In this document: positions 1-9,542 of the stretch, in pieces
Position numbering within the stretch: position 1 is the stretch's first letter
Layout: each line of letters begins with the position of its first letter
From: Deltaproteobacteria bacterium
GTDB taxonomy: Bacteria; UBA10199; JACPAL01
Length of the DNA stretch: 64,000 bases
Direction: 5' to 3'
Assembly (NCBI GenBank): GCA_016180845.1
Contig: JACPAK010000006.1
Coordinates: 25,595 to 89,594 of the forward strand
The notes under the pieces: generated by a model
What the model saw: the letters and a program-made list of their open reading frames with translations, nothing else
What the model was told of the DNA's origin: nothing
The model's database searches: none
Made by a program: the position numbers and the translations under genes

Positions 1-1
1 C

Positions 2-838
2 TTTAAGATCCTCTGCGGGGGAACGAATCTTGAGAAGGCGACCACGATTGAATTCAATAGAGACTATAAACTCTGCCACCACCTGAAAATGGGTCAGGCA
101 GAGTATTTTCGAATCCATGTAGGCCCTGATGTTGCTGTGACCCTGGAGGCGAGAACCTTCGATAAAGGGATTGCCTGGAATAAAAATCAACGGGTCACGA
201 CCTCCGAACCGTTTGCAGGCCTCCAACTCCTAGATGAAGAAAAAGAGGTCCTGCAGTCTCTCGAAATCGCGGGCATCCCTCAAATGACCCAAAAGGTCTC
301 CTTCCGAAATCGAGGAGCCAAAGGACGGGACTATTATGTCCGGGTTGGTAGCGAAAAGGGATCGATCCATAAAAAGCATATGGCCTTCAAGGTCACAACA
401 GTCCCCTTCGCCCTCGGAGACCTGGGAACAAATCAGGACTCAGGGACCTCTGCGTTGAGTGCCTTGTCCGTCATGCCGGCTCAGCGTTACTCACACAATT
501 TAATTGGTGGAGGGGATAATAAGGATCTCTTCTCTTTTGCCGGTGGAGAGGACGAATGGTACACCGTCGCGATCCGGAGTAAAGAAGAGATAACATCTCC
601 GATCAAGGTCCAGGTCTGGACCCTCGACAAAGACAAGAAGAAATCAATTATCTCCTATGTTTCTGGGGGAGCTCAGGTGATCACGGAAAGCTTCGAGATC
701 CCGGAAGATGGAGTCTACTTCATCGAAGTCACTCCAACAATGCCCTTGGAAGAAAACGGTCTCTACACCTTGGAACTCATGCCTGCCTTGGGACGAGGCA
801 AGGAGCATTTCGTCGGAACGACCTATATCGAAGAATAA
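2..838 (+). CDS. Secreted PPC-like protein, 5' end outside window
   Basis: The reading frame is open from the first bases of the window, so the true start lies upstream; the ATG at 89 is probably internal. About 278 residues are visible. They form two similar all-beta modules of about 120 residues. Each has a YF.I/W-Y-V strand, a middle strand pair and a terminal strand of the type G-x-Y-x-I-E-V or YYVRV, which resembles bacterial pre-peptidase C-terminal (PPC) domains. Such domains are accessory modules of secreted or surface proteins, often proteases, but no catalytic motif is visible in this fragment. It lies 30 bases ahead of a small lipoprotein gene on the same strand and may share its transcript. 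The PPC assignment rests on strand pattern only. Confidence 0.6.
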   Translation, partial: FKILCGGTNLEKATTIEFNRDYKLCHHLKMGQAEYFRIHVGPDVAVTLEARTFDKGIAWNKNQRVTTSEPFAGLQLLDEEKEVLQSLEIAGIPQMTQKVSFRNRGAKGRDYYVRVGSEKGSIHKKHMAFKVTTVPFALGDLGTNQDSGTSALSALSVMPAQRYSHNLIGGGDNKDLFSFAGGEDEWYTVAIRSKEEITSPIKVQVWTLDKDKKKSIISYVSGGAQVITESFEIPEDGVYFIEVTPTMPLEENGLYTLELMPALGRGKEHFVGTTYIEE

Positions 839-868
839 AATTTTAACTCGAGAAAGGAGGGTCTCTCT

Positions 869-1138
869 ATGAAGTCTCTGAAAACCTGTCTTGGTCAGAT
901 TGGAGTTGGTATTGTGGTTCTATTTCTCTTGGCATCCATTGGGTGCGAGAAACAGATAAAGCCGGCTCGTGTCATTTCACCTGGGGATGACAACACGAAA
1001 CTCTGCAAACAAAGCTATCTGGACTGTCGAAGCAAGTGCTACCCGGTAGAGGATGATGAGGACAGATACCACTGTGCCGACTTGTGTGAAAAAGACGTCG
1101 ATTCATGTCTGTTGCAGGCGAGAAATATGGAGAAATAA
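869..1138 (+). CDS. Small cysteine-rich lipoprotein
   Basis: This is an 89-residue protein with a strong ribosome-binding site (AAAGGAGG, 854-860). The N-terminus has Lys residues, a hydrophobic stretch (about residues 10-24) and a lipobox-like SIGC, suggesting lipidation and envelope anchoring; Ser at -3 makes the lipobox imperfect. The mature part is short, acidic and carries six cysteines in a mirror arrangement: C-x6-C-x3-C-x11-C-x3-C-x6-C. That spacing would suit a disulfide-stapled helical hairpin, as in twin CX3C proteins. No known family is recognised. It sits between the PPC-like gene and the KamA-like gene. Confidence 0.7.
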   Translation: MKSLKTCLGQIGVGIVVLFLLASIGCEKQIKPARVISPGDDNTKLCKQSYLDCRSKCYPVEDDEDRYHCADLCEKDVDSCLLQARNMEK

Positions 1139-1192
1139 GCAAGCAGTCTTTTCGGAGGAAAGGAATGACCAACGGCGCGAAACGAGGTGGAA

Positions 1193-2575
1193 ATGACAAG
1201 ACGCACTGTGTCTATAAAGCCACGTGTCTATCAGGCCTACCAGCGGAAGGATCTCGATATCCTTCCGGAGCTCCGTGGTCTTCCTCCCTCCGAAATTCTT
1301 GCAATGAAAGCGGTTTCGGCGGTCCTTCCCTTTCGAACCAATAATTATGTCGTGGAGGAGTTAATTCGGTGGGATGAAATCCCTGAAGATCCGATCTATC
1401 AACTCACCTTTCCCCAAAAGGGAATGCTCACAAGGAAAGATTTCAAAAAAATGATACCGCTGATTCAAAATGACTCTCCCCCCGAGATGGTTGCCCAGGC
1501 GGCCCTTGAGATCCAAAAGCGTCTGAATCCCCATCCTGCCGGTCAAAGGGAACTCAATGTTCCTACCCTCCGTGGGAAACCACTGCAGGGGGTACAACAC
1601 AAATATCGTGAAACGGTTCTCTTCTTTCCGGAACATGGGCAGACCTGCCATGCCTATTGTACTTATTGCTTCCGATGGGCCCAGTTTGTCGGAAACGAAG
1701 ATCTAAAGTTTTCCAACAATCAAATAGATCTTCTCGTCGACTATCTTCTTCACCACGAAGAGGTGAGAAATGTCCTTTTCACAGGGGGCGATCCCCTCAT
1801 CATGAAGACATCCGTATTGCGTCGGTATATCGAACCGCTGCTCATCCCGGAGCTTGAAAATCTTACGGCGATCCGAATCGGGACAAAGGCAACCGCCTAC
1901 TGGCCCTACCGATTCCTCACCGACTCGGATGCCGATGACCTTCTTCGTCTCTTCGAGGAAGTCGTCGCCTCAGGAAAGCATCTCGCACTGATGGCGCATT
2001 ACAGTCACCCACGGGAACTGGAGACACGAGAGGCGAAAGAGGCGATTCGAAGGATTCATGGCACGGGTGCCGTCATTCGATGTCAGTCGCCCATTGTTCG
2101 ACATGTTAATGATACCGCCGGGACATGGGCACAGCTCTGGAGAGATCAAGAAAGCTTGGGCGCTATTCCATATTATATGTTTGTGGAAAGAGATACCGGT
2201 CCCCGCAATTATTTTGAGATTCCGTTGCTGAAGGCCTACGAGGTTTTTCAAGGGGCGTACCACCAGATCTCTGGACTCGGAAGAACCGTGCGAGGTCCTG
2301 TCATGAGTGCCACTCCAGGGAAGGTGGTCATCGATGCGATTTGTGAATTAGCTGGCGAAAAAGTCTTTTCGCTGAAATTTATTCAAGGAAGAAATCCTGA
2401 CTGGGTTGGGAAACCTTTTTTTGCGCGATTCGATCCCAAGGCAACCTGGTTTGATCAGTTACGCCCTGCCTTTGGCGCCAAGAAGTTCTTTTTTGATACT
2501 GATTTCAGCCACTTCGAAAAGGAGGTTGTCGATAGCTCTCTCAATTTGTTACACTCCCCCCGCGATCGAGGATAG
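1193..2575 (+). CDS. KamA-family radical SAM protein (lysine 2,3-aminomutase-like)
   Basis: The 460-residue protein belongs to the PLP- and S-adenosylmethionine-dependent aminomutase family. The radical SAM cluster motif C-x3-C-x2-C (about C152, C156, C159, followed by F-R-W) and a GGDPL motif near residue 198 are visible. Known members move the amino group of L-lysine to the beta position, either on free lysine or on EF-P lysine (EpmB). No efp, ablB or epmA is in the window, so the substrate cannot be assigned. The family usually reads CFRR after the cluster motif; here it is CFRW. The ATG at 1193 was chosen because GAGGTGG lies 5 bases ahead; a GTG at 1187 is the alternative. The next gene starts 14 bases downstream. 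Confidence 0.85.
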   Translation: MTRRTVSIKPRVYQAYQRKDLDILPELRGLPPSEILAMKAVSAVLPFRTNNYVVEELIRWDEIPEDPIYQLTFPQKGMLTRKDFKKMIPLIQNDSPPEMVAQAALEIQKRLNPHPAGQRELNVPTLRGKPLQGVQHKYRETVLFFPEHGQTCHAYCTYCFRWAQFVGNEDLKFSNNQIDLLVDYLLHHEEVRNVLFTGGDPLIMKTSVLRRYIEPLLIPELENLTAIRIGTKATAYWPYRFLTDSDADDLLRLFEEVVASGKHLALMAHYSHPRELETREAKEAIRRIHGTGAVIRCQSPIVRHVNDTAGTWAQLWRDQESLGAIPYYMFVERDTGPRNYFEIPLLKAYEVFQGAYHQISGLGRTVRGPVMSATPGKVVIDAICELAGEKVFSLKFIQGRNPDWVGKPFFARFDPKATWFDQLRPAFGAKKFFFDTDFSHFEKEVVDSSLNLLHSPRDRG

Positions 2576-2589
2576 GAGGCCTCCAGTTT

Positions 2590-5500
2590 ATGGATACTGT
2601 CCTTGGAGAACGTTTCCAAATTATTAGACAGTTAGGAAAAGGGACAAGGGGAGTGGTCTATCTTGCCTCGGACCGACAAAAAGGGAGACACGTCGCCCTC
2701 AAGCTTTTCTCCTCACCGGAGTCAGGCTCTTTTGAAGAATTTCAAAATGAATTCTCAGTCCTTTCGCACCTAAAAAATCCCTCTCTCGCGGAGATTTACG
2801 ACTTCGGTTTTGATCCGAATTCCAAGGGGTATTTCTTGGCGGAGGAATATTTTGAAGGAGAACCGATCTCCAGTCTCTCCGGAAAACTCGACTTTCAAAG
2901 ACTCGCCGAAATCACCGCTCATCTCTGCCTCGTCCTTCAATTTCTTCACAATCAAGGGATCTTCCATGGAGATCTTAAACCAACCAATATTTTGATGAAG
3001 GGAAACGAAATCAAACTGGTCGATTTTGGTCTTTCAGGTCACATGGCGCAACACTCAGAAAAAGAAAGGACGGAAACTGTTTCGGGCACCCTTCCCTACA
3101 TGGCCCCTGAACTCTTTATGGGGGGATCGGTCGATGGACGCTCCGATCTTTATTCCCTCGGCGTGACCCTCTATGAAATGATTCAGCGGGTTCCTCCTTT
3201 TGTTGCCCCAACCATTCCAGCGATCGTCGAAAAACAGCTCTTCGAAACACCGATTAATCCGATTCGTGAAGGGTCAAAGATTCCGAAGGAATTTGGTTTT
3301 CTTATTCTCAAACTCCTCTCGAAAGACCCGAGCGACCGTTTTGAAGAGGCGAATGACCTGATCCGGGCGTTAAATCTGCAGTTTGGGTTTAATTTTCCTC
3401 TCGGTCCCGAAAAGCCGGCCCTTCCACCGGAACGACTTCAGGAGCTGAAGAAAAAACATGTCGATCGGCTCTACGAACAAGCGCTCCGCTATTACAAAGG
3501 AGGAGATGACCCCACCTCCCGTAAACTCTTGGCCCAAATTTATTATCGACAGGGAAATTGGGATGAGGCGTTAGCCCTCTTGGAAGGACTTACAGGGGCC
3601 TCTGTGGAACTTCTGAAACTCCAAATAGGACTCCAAAAAGGGGAGTTTGAAAAAGTCCGTCGAAAGGCAGAGACCATTCGTCTGGAAGAGTTGAGCTCAA
3701 AAGAAAAGGGGCTCCTTTATAATACCCTCGGGACGGCGCTCCACTACCTCGGTTATGACGCCGATTCCGAAGAGGCGTTTCAAAAAGAATTCGCAAACTA
3801 CGAAGAAACAAGAGATCGAGCGGCACGCGCCGCCTTGTTGAATAATCTAGGAAATTTACGGATTCGTGAGAAAAAATGGGATCAGGCCTTTCCCCTCTAC
3901 CGTGAGGCGGTAACCATCTGTCGGGAACTGGGAGATGCCGCTCACGAGGGGCTTTTTCTCACAAATCTGGGACACGCCTATCAGCTCCATCACAGTTACG
4001 ATGAAGCAATCAAGGTCTGCCGCGAGGCAGAGGCACTTTTGGATGCGATCGGTCATCGGTCCAGTGCCGCGAAGGTCAAAGGCCACCTTGCCAATATTTT
4101 TATTGCCACCGGCTCTCTGGAAAAGGGGGAAGAAAAAATCAAGGAGGTTCGGCAGATCGCTGATGAAAAAGGAGATCGGTTTCTTTTCGCCCTTTCTTGC
4201 CTCCTCGAAGGGGATCTCCAGAAGAAGAAAGGTCAGCGTGACAAGGCCTTGGCCGCTTATCGCCAGGGGAAGAAGTTTTTTCATGAACTCAAAAATCGCC
4301 TCGAAGAGGAGGAAATCGAAAAAAATATCAAAGAGCTTCTTCATGAAGAGAAGGAAATCAAAAAAAGCGAGGTCTCTGAAATTGTCAGCATCCCCCTCTT
4401 AAGGCGCGTCTTGGCCATCAACCGTCGTTTGAGCCTTATTCATAACGTCCAGGAGATTTTAGAAACGATTATCGACTCCATGATCGAATTTACCGCAGCG
4501 GAACGAGGCCATCTGATCCTGAAAGAAGGGGAAAAATATCAGATCAAAGTCACACGAAATATCAACCAGATCGAGACGGAAGACGAGGGCTTCTCAATCT
4601 CCCTGGTAGAAAGAGTCCTCAAAACAGGCGAACCGATCATGACTTTTGATGCGATGACCGATGAGCGCTTTTCCCTCTCACGATCGATCCATAAGTTGAA
4701 ACTCCGCTCCGTGATCTGCTTCCCGCTTCGAGTCCGGGAAATGGTTATTGGAGCGATCTATCTCGACAATCGAATCCAACGCGGCGCCTTCTCAGAATCT
4801 ACGAAGGAGTTGTTACAAGCCTTCGTGGATCAGGCCGCCATTGCGATCTCCAATGCCACCAGCTTTGAAGAGTTAAAAAAAGGTTCTTCGGAACTGATGA
4901 AGGCACACGAAAAAATTCAGCAGTCAAAAGAGGAGATTGAGAGACTGAATCAACAGCTCCAGGAATCCCTTTCAAAAAAGGAAATCGAATTGCGTGAAGC
5001 TCGGCAGTCCCTCGCCTCAAAACAGGCGGCCCTTGAGTTGAAATATCGATATGACGAGATCATCGGCCGTTCTCCGCGAATGTTGGAAGTCTTGAAGATC
5101 CTGGATCGTGTCACCGACAGTGATGTTGCTGTCCTGATTTTGGGAGAAAGCGGGACAGGAAAAGAGCTGATTGCCCGCGCGATTCACTTTAACGGACCTC
5201 GTTCCCAGGCCCCTTTTATACCGGTCAACTGTAGTGCGATTCCGGAGACACTCCTGGAAGCGGAGCTTTTTGGTTATATGCGAGGCGCTTTTACCGGTGC
5301 TGTTCGTGATTATGGAGGGTACTTTGAAATGGCGGATGGAGGAACCCTCTTTTTGGATGAGATCGGAGATATGAAACCAACCATGCAGGTCAAGCTCCTC
5401 AGGGTTCTGGAGGATGGTGTTGTCCGAAGGATCGGTTCTGAAAATTCTGTCAAATTCAATGTCCGCTTGATCTGCGCCTCAAACCGCGATCTTAAGGCAA

Positions 5501-5994
5501 TGGTTGCTGAACAAAAATTTCGCGAAGACCTGTTCTATCGGATTCAGGGAATCTGCCTCAGTCTTCCCCCTCTTCGTGAAAGGATAGAGGACCTCCCATT
5601 TTTGGTCGATCATATCTTGGAAAAAATTGCGAAGGAACGAAAAGCCAAGAAAAAAGTCATGAGCCACTCCGCCTTTAACCTTCTCGCTTCTCATCCCTGG
5701 CCAGGGAATATCCGTGAACTGGAAAATGCGCTTGGAAGCGCCTGCCTTTTAGCATCCGGGAATCGTATCGAGGCCTCTGATCTCAACCATAAACAGGAAC
5801 TCTTCCAAAAGCGCGAGGCGGCGGTGATTACCCCCACTGAGAACTCATTCAGGGGATCGATTAAAATATTTGAAAAAGAGATGATTCAGAAAGCGCTCGA
5901 GGAATTTCAGGGAAATGTCAGTCGTGCCGCAAAAAAACTCCAGGTTGCCCGCCCCCAACTCTCCCGCATGATCAAGAAGTATGGATTAAAATAA
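2590..5994 (+). CDS. Ser/Thr kinase-TPR-GAF-sigma54 activator fusion
   Basis: The 1134-residue cytoplasmic regulator has five parts. Residues 1-270 are a Hanks-type kinase: Gly-rich loop GKGTRGVVY near 16-24, K38, HGDLKPTN at 126-133 and DFG at 145. Residues 285-600 are TPR-like helical repeats, 600-760 a GAF domain, and 760-820 a coiled coil. Residues 825-1065 are a sigma54 AAA+ domain with Walker A GESGTGKE near 852, the sigma54-contact motif GAFTGA near 899 and Walker B LFLDEIGD near 920. The last 45 residues are a Fis-type helix-turn-helix. It should phosphorylate Ser/Thr targets and activate sigma54 promoters in response to ligand or protein binding. The catalytic loop reads HGD instead of HRD. 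AGGAGG (2575-2580) precedes the start. Related multidomain activators are known in Myxococcota; no target promoter was found here. Confidence 0.93.
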   Translation: MDTVLGERFQIIRQLGKGTRGVVYLASDRQKGRHVALKLFSSPESGSFEEFQNEFSVLSHLKNPSLAEIYDFGFDPNSKGYFLAEEYFEGEPISSLSGKLDFQRLAEITAHLCLVLQFLHNQGIFHGDLKPTNILMKGNEIKLVDFGLSGHMAQHSEKERTETVSGTLPYMAPELFMGGSVDGRSDLYSLGVTLYEMIQRVPPFVAPTIPAIVEKQLFETPINPIREGSKIPKEFGFLILKLLSKDPSDRFEEANDLIRALNLQFGFNFPLGPEKPALPPERLQELKKKHVDRLYEQALRYYKGGDDPTSRKLLAQIYYRQGNWDEALALLEGLTGASVELLKLQIGLQKGEFEKVRRKAETIRLEELSSKEKGLLYNTLGTALHYLGYDADSEEAFQKEFANYEETRDRAARAALLNNLGNLRIREKKWDQAFPLYREAVTICRELGDAAHEGLFLTNLGHAYQLHHSYDEAIKVCREAEALLDAIGHRSSAAKVKGHLANIFIATGSLEKGEEKIKEVRQIADEKGDRFLFALSCLLEGDLQKKKGQRDKALAAYRQGKKFFHELKNRLEEEEIEKNIKELLHEEKEIKKSEVSEIVSIPLLRRVLAINRRLSLIHNVQEILETIIDSMIEFTAAERGHLILKEGEKYQIKVTRNINQIETEDEGFSISLVERVLKTGEPIMTFDAMTDERFSLSRSIHKLKLRSVICFPLRVREMVIGAIYLDNRIQRGAFSESTKELLQAFVDQAAIAISNATSFEELKKGSSELMKAHEKIQQSKEEIERLNQQLQESLSKKEIELREARQSLASKQAALELKYRYDEIIGRSPRMLEVLKILDRVTDSDVAVLILGESGTGKELIARAIHFNGPRSQAPFIPVNCSAIPETLLEAELFGYMRGAFTGAVRDYGGYFEMADGGTLFLDEIGDMKPTMQVKLLRVLEDGVVRRIGSENSVKFNVRLICASNRDLKAMVAEQKFREDLFYRIQGICLSLPPLRERIEDLPFLVDHILEKIAKERKAKKKVMSHSAFNLLASHPWPGNIRELENALGSACLLASGNRIEASDLNHKQELFQKREAAVITPTENSFRGSIKIFEKEMIQKALEEFQGNVSRAAKKLQVARPQLSRMIKKYGLK

Positions 5995-5999
5995 AATTT

Positions 6000-7991
6000 C
6001 TACGCCGCCTTTTTGAGTTTCTCATCCAACATCGGAAGGATCATTAAGGTCAAACCTGCCAACCGGATCCTTCTTTGAATCGCATACGGCGTGTAGTTAT
6101 GAAGAAGACGATGGTACCACTTCGGTTGGTGAAAGACGATTTCTCCGGCAAAAAAGATCGGGCGTTCATATTTTTTTGACAATTCAATGCAAAGCTCCGA
6201 GGCATCGTCGACGACATCCGTCCCGATGCGATACGCCGTCTCCGCAGGGATCCCAAGATCATTCGCAAGATGGACATAATGTTCGAGGGCCTGCTTGGTC
6301 TCATTTTCCAGCTCCTCGACATAATGCCCGCCTGCCTTGAACATCGATGAATCAATCACCCCCACCGACATGAAAACGACATTCTTGAAGATCTCCCGAA
6401 ACTGGCGCAAGACTGTCAGAAAAATATGGACACCGAGGCCGGTGTAACCATTCACAAGGATGACCGCTGTCGGCTGCTTCGGATCGAAGGGGATCACCTT
6501 CTTCGGCAGAAGCTCCTCCGGGGGGATATCCTCAAAAATCTTGTCGACCTCACGGATGAGAGAAACAACCCCTCGGTAATGCCTCCGGATCGCAAAACAG
6601 ATCGCGATACAGAGGCAGGTGATCAGTGCGGTAATCCAGGCCCCTTGCCCGAACTTTTCAACGATCATGACAATCAGGATCGAAAGACAGAGAATCAAAC
6701 CGATGCCATGAATGATGATATCCCTCTTCCAGGCCGGCTGGGTATGTCGGGAGCGAAGCCAGAACCGGACCATCCCCATCTGGGAGAGAGAAAAAGTCAG
6801 AAAGACATTCACGCTATACATGACGACAAGGGTCTGGATGGAGCCTTGGGTGTAGCCCAGCAACAGAATCGACGCGACCCCCATCAACAAGACCCCATTC
6901 TGCATCGAAAGCCGATCGGAGAGGGTCGCAAAACGCCTGGGGAGCCAGGAGTCAATCGCCATATTGGACATCACGCGCGGCCCATCAATAAAACCGGTCT
7001 GTGCCGCTACAAGCAGCAAGAGCGCCTCGGAGAACATCGTTATCATCACAAACCACGAACCGACCGGGGCGCCGTAAAGCGTGATGTTGCCAGCGAGGTT
7101 GTAGGCCAAAGCGGCGTTCAATGTCTGCCCCGCAACCGGCACAATGTCGACCAGCATGAAGCAGAGCAGGAGCCCTGCCGCCGTCACGGCGAGAGAGATC
7201 GCCATATAAAGCATTGTTCTTTTACCGGTCTCCACCTTTGGTTCGCGAAAAATCCCGATCCCGTTCGAGACCGCCTCGATCCCGGTATAGGTTCCACCCC
7301 CAAGCGAGTAGGCCCGCAAGAAAATCAGAAACAGTCCCCACCCCCCGACTTGAGCCATGCCTGTTGAAAAACCTGACTGAACCTCCCCAACCACTTGGGG
7401 GAGATCCAGGAGATGAGAGACAACCCCACCACCGATGAGGAAGAGGTGACTGAAAACAAAGATCAGAAAAAGCGGGACGAGGAAGGTGACCGATTCCTTG
7501 ACCCCCCTCAAATTCAGCAGAATCAGCAGGAGGATCGCAAAATATTCGGTCGGTAATTTATATTGGTGGAGAGAGAGTGGCAGCAGACTGAAGAGGGCAT
7601 CCCCTCCACCGGCAATTGAAACGGTAATCGTGAGTATGTAATCGACAAGCAGGGCAGACCCTGAGACGACCCCCGCCGATTTTCCCAAGAGCTGGGTCGC
7701 CACGACGTAACCACCCCCCCCAACAGGAAAATGCTCGATGATCCGGCTATAGGCATACGAAATAATAAAAACCGTCGTCGCCATCGCCAGAAAGAGGGGA
7801 AGGGCGAGGTAGGTATGGTTCCCAAGTTGCCGATACGCCTCCTCAGGACCATAGGCAGAGGAGGAAAGACCATCGGCACCGAGGCCAACCCAGGCGAGAA
7901 ACGCGATCAGCGATAACTTGTGTGTGATATGGGGATCATGAAGATCCTTCGCCGGACCGATGATCCAGTGACGTAATCGATTCCAGATCAT
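6000..7991 (-). CDS. APC-superfamily permease with C-terminal cytoplasmic domain
   Basis: The 663-residue membrane protein has about 12 hydrophobic segments over the first 480 residues. It has the signature of the APC amino-acid/cation transporter superfamily: an N-terminal GADGLSSSAYGPEE segment, then VGGGGYV in the third segment. Residues about 500-650 form a soluble alpha/beta domain resembling universal-stress or regulatory domains. The architecture resembles KimA-type potassium importers and related permeases of unknown substrate, so transport of K+ or an amino acid is only inferred. The gene converges on the sigma54-kinase gene with 5 bases between stop codons. No terminator hairpin fits in that gap, so opposing transcripts probably overlap. 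Confidence 0.85.
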   Translation of the reverse strand: MIWNRLRHWIIGPAKDLHDPHITHKLSLIAFLAWVGLGADGLSSSAYGPEEAYRQLGNHTYLALPLFLAMATTVFIISYAYSRIIEHFPVGGGGYVVATQLLGKSAGVVSGSALLVDYILTITVSIAGGGDALFSLLPLSLHQYKLPTEYFAILLLILLNLRGVKESVTFLVPLFLIFVFSHLFLIGGGVVSHLLDLPQVVGEVQSGFSTGMAQVGGWGLFLIFLRAYSLGGGTYTGIEAVSNGIGIFREPKVETGKRTMLYMAISLAVTAAGLLLCFMLVDIVPVAGQTLNAALAYNLAGNITLYGAPVGSWFVMITMFSEALLLLVAAQTGFIDGPRVMSNMAIDSWLPRRFATLSDRLSMQNGVLLMGVASILLLGYTQGSIQTLVVMYSVNVFLTFSLSQMGMVRFWLRSRHTQPAWKRDIIIHGIGLILCLSILIVMIVEKFGQGAWITALITCLCIAICFAIRRHYRGVVSLIREVDKIFEDIPPEELLPKKVIPFDPKQPTAVILVNGYTGLGVHIFLTVLRQFREIFKNVVFMSVGVIDSSMFKAGGHYVEELENETKQALEHYVHLANDLGIPAETAYRIGTDVVDDASELCIELSKKYERPIFFAGEIVFHQPKWYHRLLHNYTPYAIQRRIRLAGLTLMILPMLDEKLKKAA

Positions 7992-8009
7992 AAATTTTCT
8001 AACCCCGTG

Positions 8010-8058
8010 CGCGCCCGGAGAGATTCGAACTCCCGACCCTCTGGTTCGAAGCCAGATG
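8010..8058 (-). repeat. Partial duplicate of the tRNA-Arg 3' half
   Basis: These 49 bases are identical to 8171-8219 in the intact tRNA-Arg gene, in the same orientation and offset by 161 bases. They cover the acceptor 3' strand, T arm, variable region and most of the anticodon arm. The match stops abruptly at 8058, where the rest of the tRNA is absent. A duplicated tRNA 3' half is the usual footprint of integrase-mediated insertion, but no integrase gene is nearby. Confidence 0.85.
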
Positions 8059-8068
8059 ACTCATCATA

Positions 8069-8143
8069 GGGGCTAGCGTCGCCCCCTCCACCCCGCCTTG
8101 GTAACGGCGGGGAGGAGCCTCCCCCTCAACGGCGCTTTGCGCC
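8069..8143. repeat. Cluster of GC-rich hairpins between tRNA-Arg copies
   Basis: Three strong stem-loops stand in line: GGGGC/GCCCC (8069-8085), CCCCGCC/GGCGGGG (8091-8112) and GGCGC/GCGCC with a TTT loop (8131-8143). There is no T-run, so simple intrinsic terminators are unlikely. The set resembles a small non-coding mobile element or its scar. Function is unknown. Confidence 0.6.
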
Positions 8144-8145
8144 TG

Positions 8146-8161
8146 TTAGAGCATCTGGCTT
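8146..8161 (+). repeat. Inverted fragment of the tRNA-Arg anticodon arm
   Basis: Sixteen bases are the exact reverse complement of 8210-8225, the D-stem/anticodon-arm part of the adjacent tRNA-Arg. The two could pair into a long hairpin. With the direct duplicate at 8010-8058 this shows the locus has been rearranged at least twice. Confidence 0.75.
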
Positions 8162-8170
8162 CTCTCACTA

Positions 8171-8244
8171 CGCGCCCGGAGAGATTCGAACTCCCGACCC
8201 TCTGGTTCGAAGCCAGATGCTCTAATCCACTGAGCTACGGGCGC
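8171..8244 (-). tRNA. tRNA-Arg (anticodon TCG)
   Basis: The full cloverleaf is present. The seven-base acceptor stem is GCGCCCG/CGGGCGC, the anticodon stem TCTGG/CCAGA encloses loop CTTCGAA with anticodon TCG, and the T arm contains GTTCGAATC. The discriminator is G and CCA is not encoded. It reads CGA and CGG-type arginine codons. It is the intact member of the duplicated pair. Confidence 0.96.
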
Positions 8245-8335
8245 AAAGAGCCTTTCAGTTCTTCCGCTAACGTTATTTATTGAATTTGTAAATGGGATCA
8301 AAGGTAGCTCAGCGTCCAGAAGTTCGATGACCTCT

Positions 8336-8755
8336 TTAGGGTCTTTGGCGTGCTGCTCTCCGTCGTCGAATCAGCGCGTCAAGGCTCCACTCCCCGGCAC
8401 CGTACGCCGCGAAAAAGAGGAAGATAAAGCAAAGCAGCACGGCCGGCTCGCCGTGATTCTGGATCGGCCAAAAGCCCTGGGGCTGGTGGAATTGAAAATA
8501 GGCGACCGCCATTTCGCCCGAAAGAATAAAGGCGATGGGCCGGGTGAATAGCCCCAGCAAGATCGCGACGCCGCCATAGAACTCAAGCATGCCTCCGATC
8601 CATATCTGGGACAGGAACTTTGGGTGCCCGCCGAACTCCGCGGGGACGCCACCAAACCAGTCGAACATCTTCATTCCTCCGGCTTGAAGAAACAGCAGAC
8701 CCGCGACGACCCGCAGCAGAAAGAACGTGATTTGTTTTGCGCGATCCATGGTCAT
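8336..8755 (-). CDS. DoxX family membrane protein
   Basis: The 139-residue protein has four predicted membrane helices and the DoxX layout. The first helix is followed by a GG-x-K-M-F-D-W-F-G-G segment, then E-F-Y-G-G-x-A-I-L-L-G-L-F-T-R in helix 2 and an R-rich C-terminus. DoxX-like proteins are inner-membrane proteins linked to quinone or thiosulfate oxidation and redox stress, but most are uncharacterised and this one is assigned only to the family. AGGGAGG lies 7 bases ahead of the ATG. It appears monocistronic, followed by a gene on the same strand after about 58 bases. Confidence 0.85.
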   Translation of the reverse strand: MTMDRAKQITFFLLRVVAGLLFLQAGGMKMFDWFGGVPAEFGGHPKFLSQIWIGGMLEFYGGVAILLGLFTRPIAFILSGEMAVAYFQFHQPQGFWPIQNHGEPAVLLCFIFLFFAAYGAGEWSLDALIRRRRAARQRP

Positions 8756-8813
8756 AGTAGCCTCCCTTTCAACATCGAAAAAAGAATTCTGGAATAGAAT
8801 TTTCTAAGCAACT

Positions 8814-9431
8814 TCAGAGGGCCTCTTTAAGCTCCCGAGCATTCGGAATCTGCTCCAGTGTCTTCTGAAAAAGTGTATTCAACGACTCTTCGATCTGTTT
8901 CAGTTTCTTCTGGCGCATCCCTTCCATCTCAAGATCATAACCGATCTGAATTGTTCGATCTTGGCGGGACATAGTCGCCGGGTCAAAGCTTTCGATAAAG
9001 ATTTCCAGCTTGCTGGATCCCTTCCCCTTTCCTTTAATGAGCTTCTTCTCAAAGTCGGCATGAAACTCCTTGATCTTCATAGTCAAAGAGACCGATCGAC
9101 CCGATGGAGGTCTCGAAACGAAACGCAATCCACATGTCGTCAAAAGATTTTTTAATGACTCTTCGAAAATTTGATCCAATGAAGGTTCGGCGAGCAAACG
9201 AATCGTCTCTTTCCCCTTTTTCTGGAGCTGTTGGCCGATCGCTGGCTCCTCTCGTTCATCTTTGACACCGTTCCAAACGACCTGTTTTTCCTTCCAAATC
9301 GGCGTTGGGCAAAGTTTTGAAATAAAGTCGGAAGGAAGGCTGAGAGTCACTGCCTTCGTCTCCTGACACCAAAGGGAGACTGGACCCACAGATAAAACTA
9401 AAATGAGGAGTGCGCTCTTGAGCATTTTCAT
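8814..9431 (-). CDS. Exported protein of unknown function
   Basis: The frame is open back to 9605, but the first 58 codons overlap the BRO remnant and look random. The ATG at 9431 begins a typical Sec signal peptide (Lys-rich start, then a Leu/Val-rich core, about 22 residues). The mature protein is about 180 residues, rich in Lys and Glu, ending in two amphipathic helices. There is a W-x-G-V-K-D-E-R segment near residue 55 and a TMKIKEF-type beta strand. The pattern suggests a periplasmic protein, but I do not recognise the family and give no function. Confidence 0.6.
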   Translation of the reverse strand: MKMLKSALLILVLSVGPVSLWCQETKAVTLSLPSDFISKLCPTPIWKEKQVVWNGVKDEREEPAIGQQLQKKGKETIRLLAEPSLDQIFEESLKNLLTTCGLRFVSRPPSGRSVSLTMKIKEFHADFEKKLIKGKGKGSSKLEIFIESFDPATMSRQDRTIQIGYDLEMEGMRQKKLKQIEESLNTLFQKTLEQIPNARELKEAL

Positions 9432-9542
9432 ACTATTAATGCGTGAATGAATAGACGATTTTCGGACCGCTTGCCAGCAGTTTTCGATGGCGGCATGATC
9501 CGTGCTTGAAGAAGTGCACCAATTGTGATTATGGGTTTGAGC

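Noticed and set aside
1165..1344. ORF with strong GGAGG ribosome-binding site just ahead of the KamA-like gene
   Set aside because: It overlaps the KamA-like gene in another frame, has a low-complexity Ser/Gly composition and no family pattern. The kamA start has its own GAGGTGG.
6426..7367. Long 313-codon plus-strand ORF opposite the APC permease
   Set aside because: It is the antisense shadow of the permease (His, Asp and Arg-rich, as expected from the reverse complement of membrane-helix codons). The permease has clear family motifs.
8327..8551. 74-codon ORF on the plus strand near tRNA-Arg
   Set aside because: It is antisense to the DoxX gene, which has a proper ribosome-binding site and family motifs.
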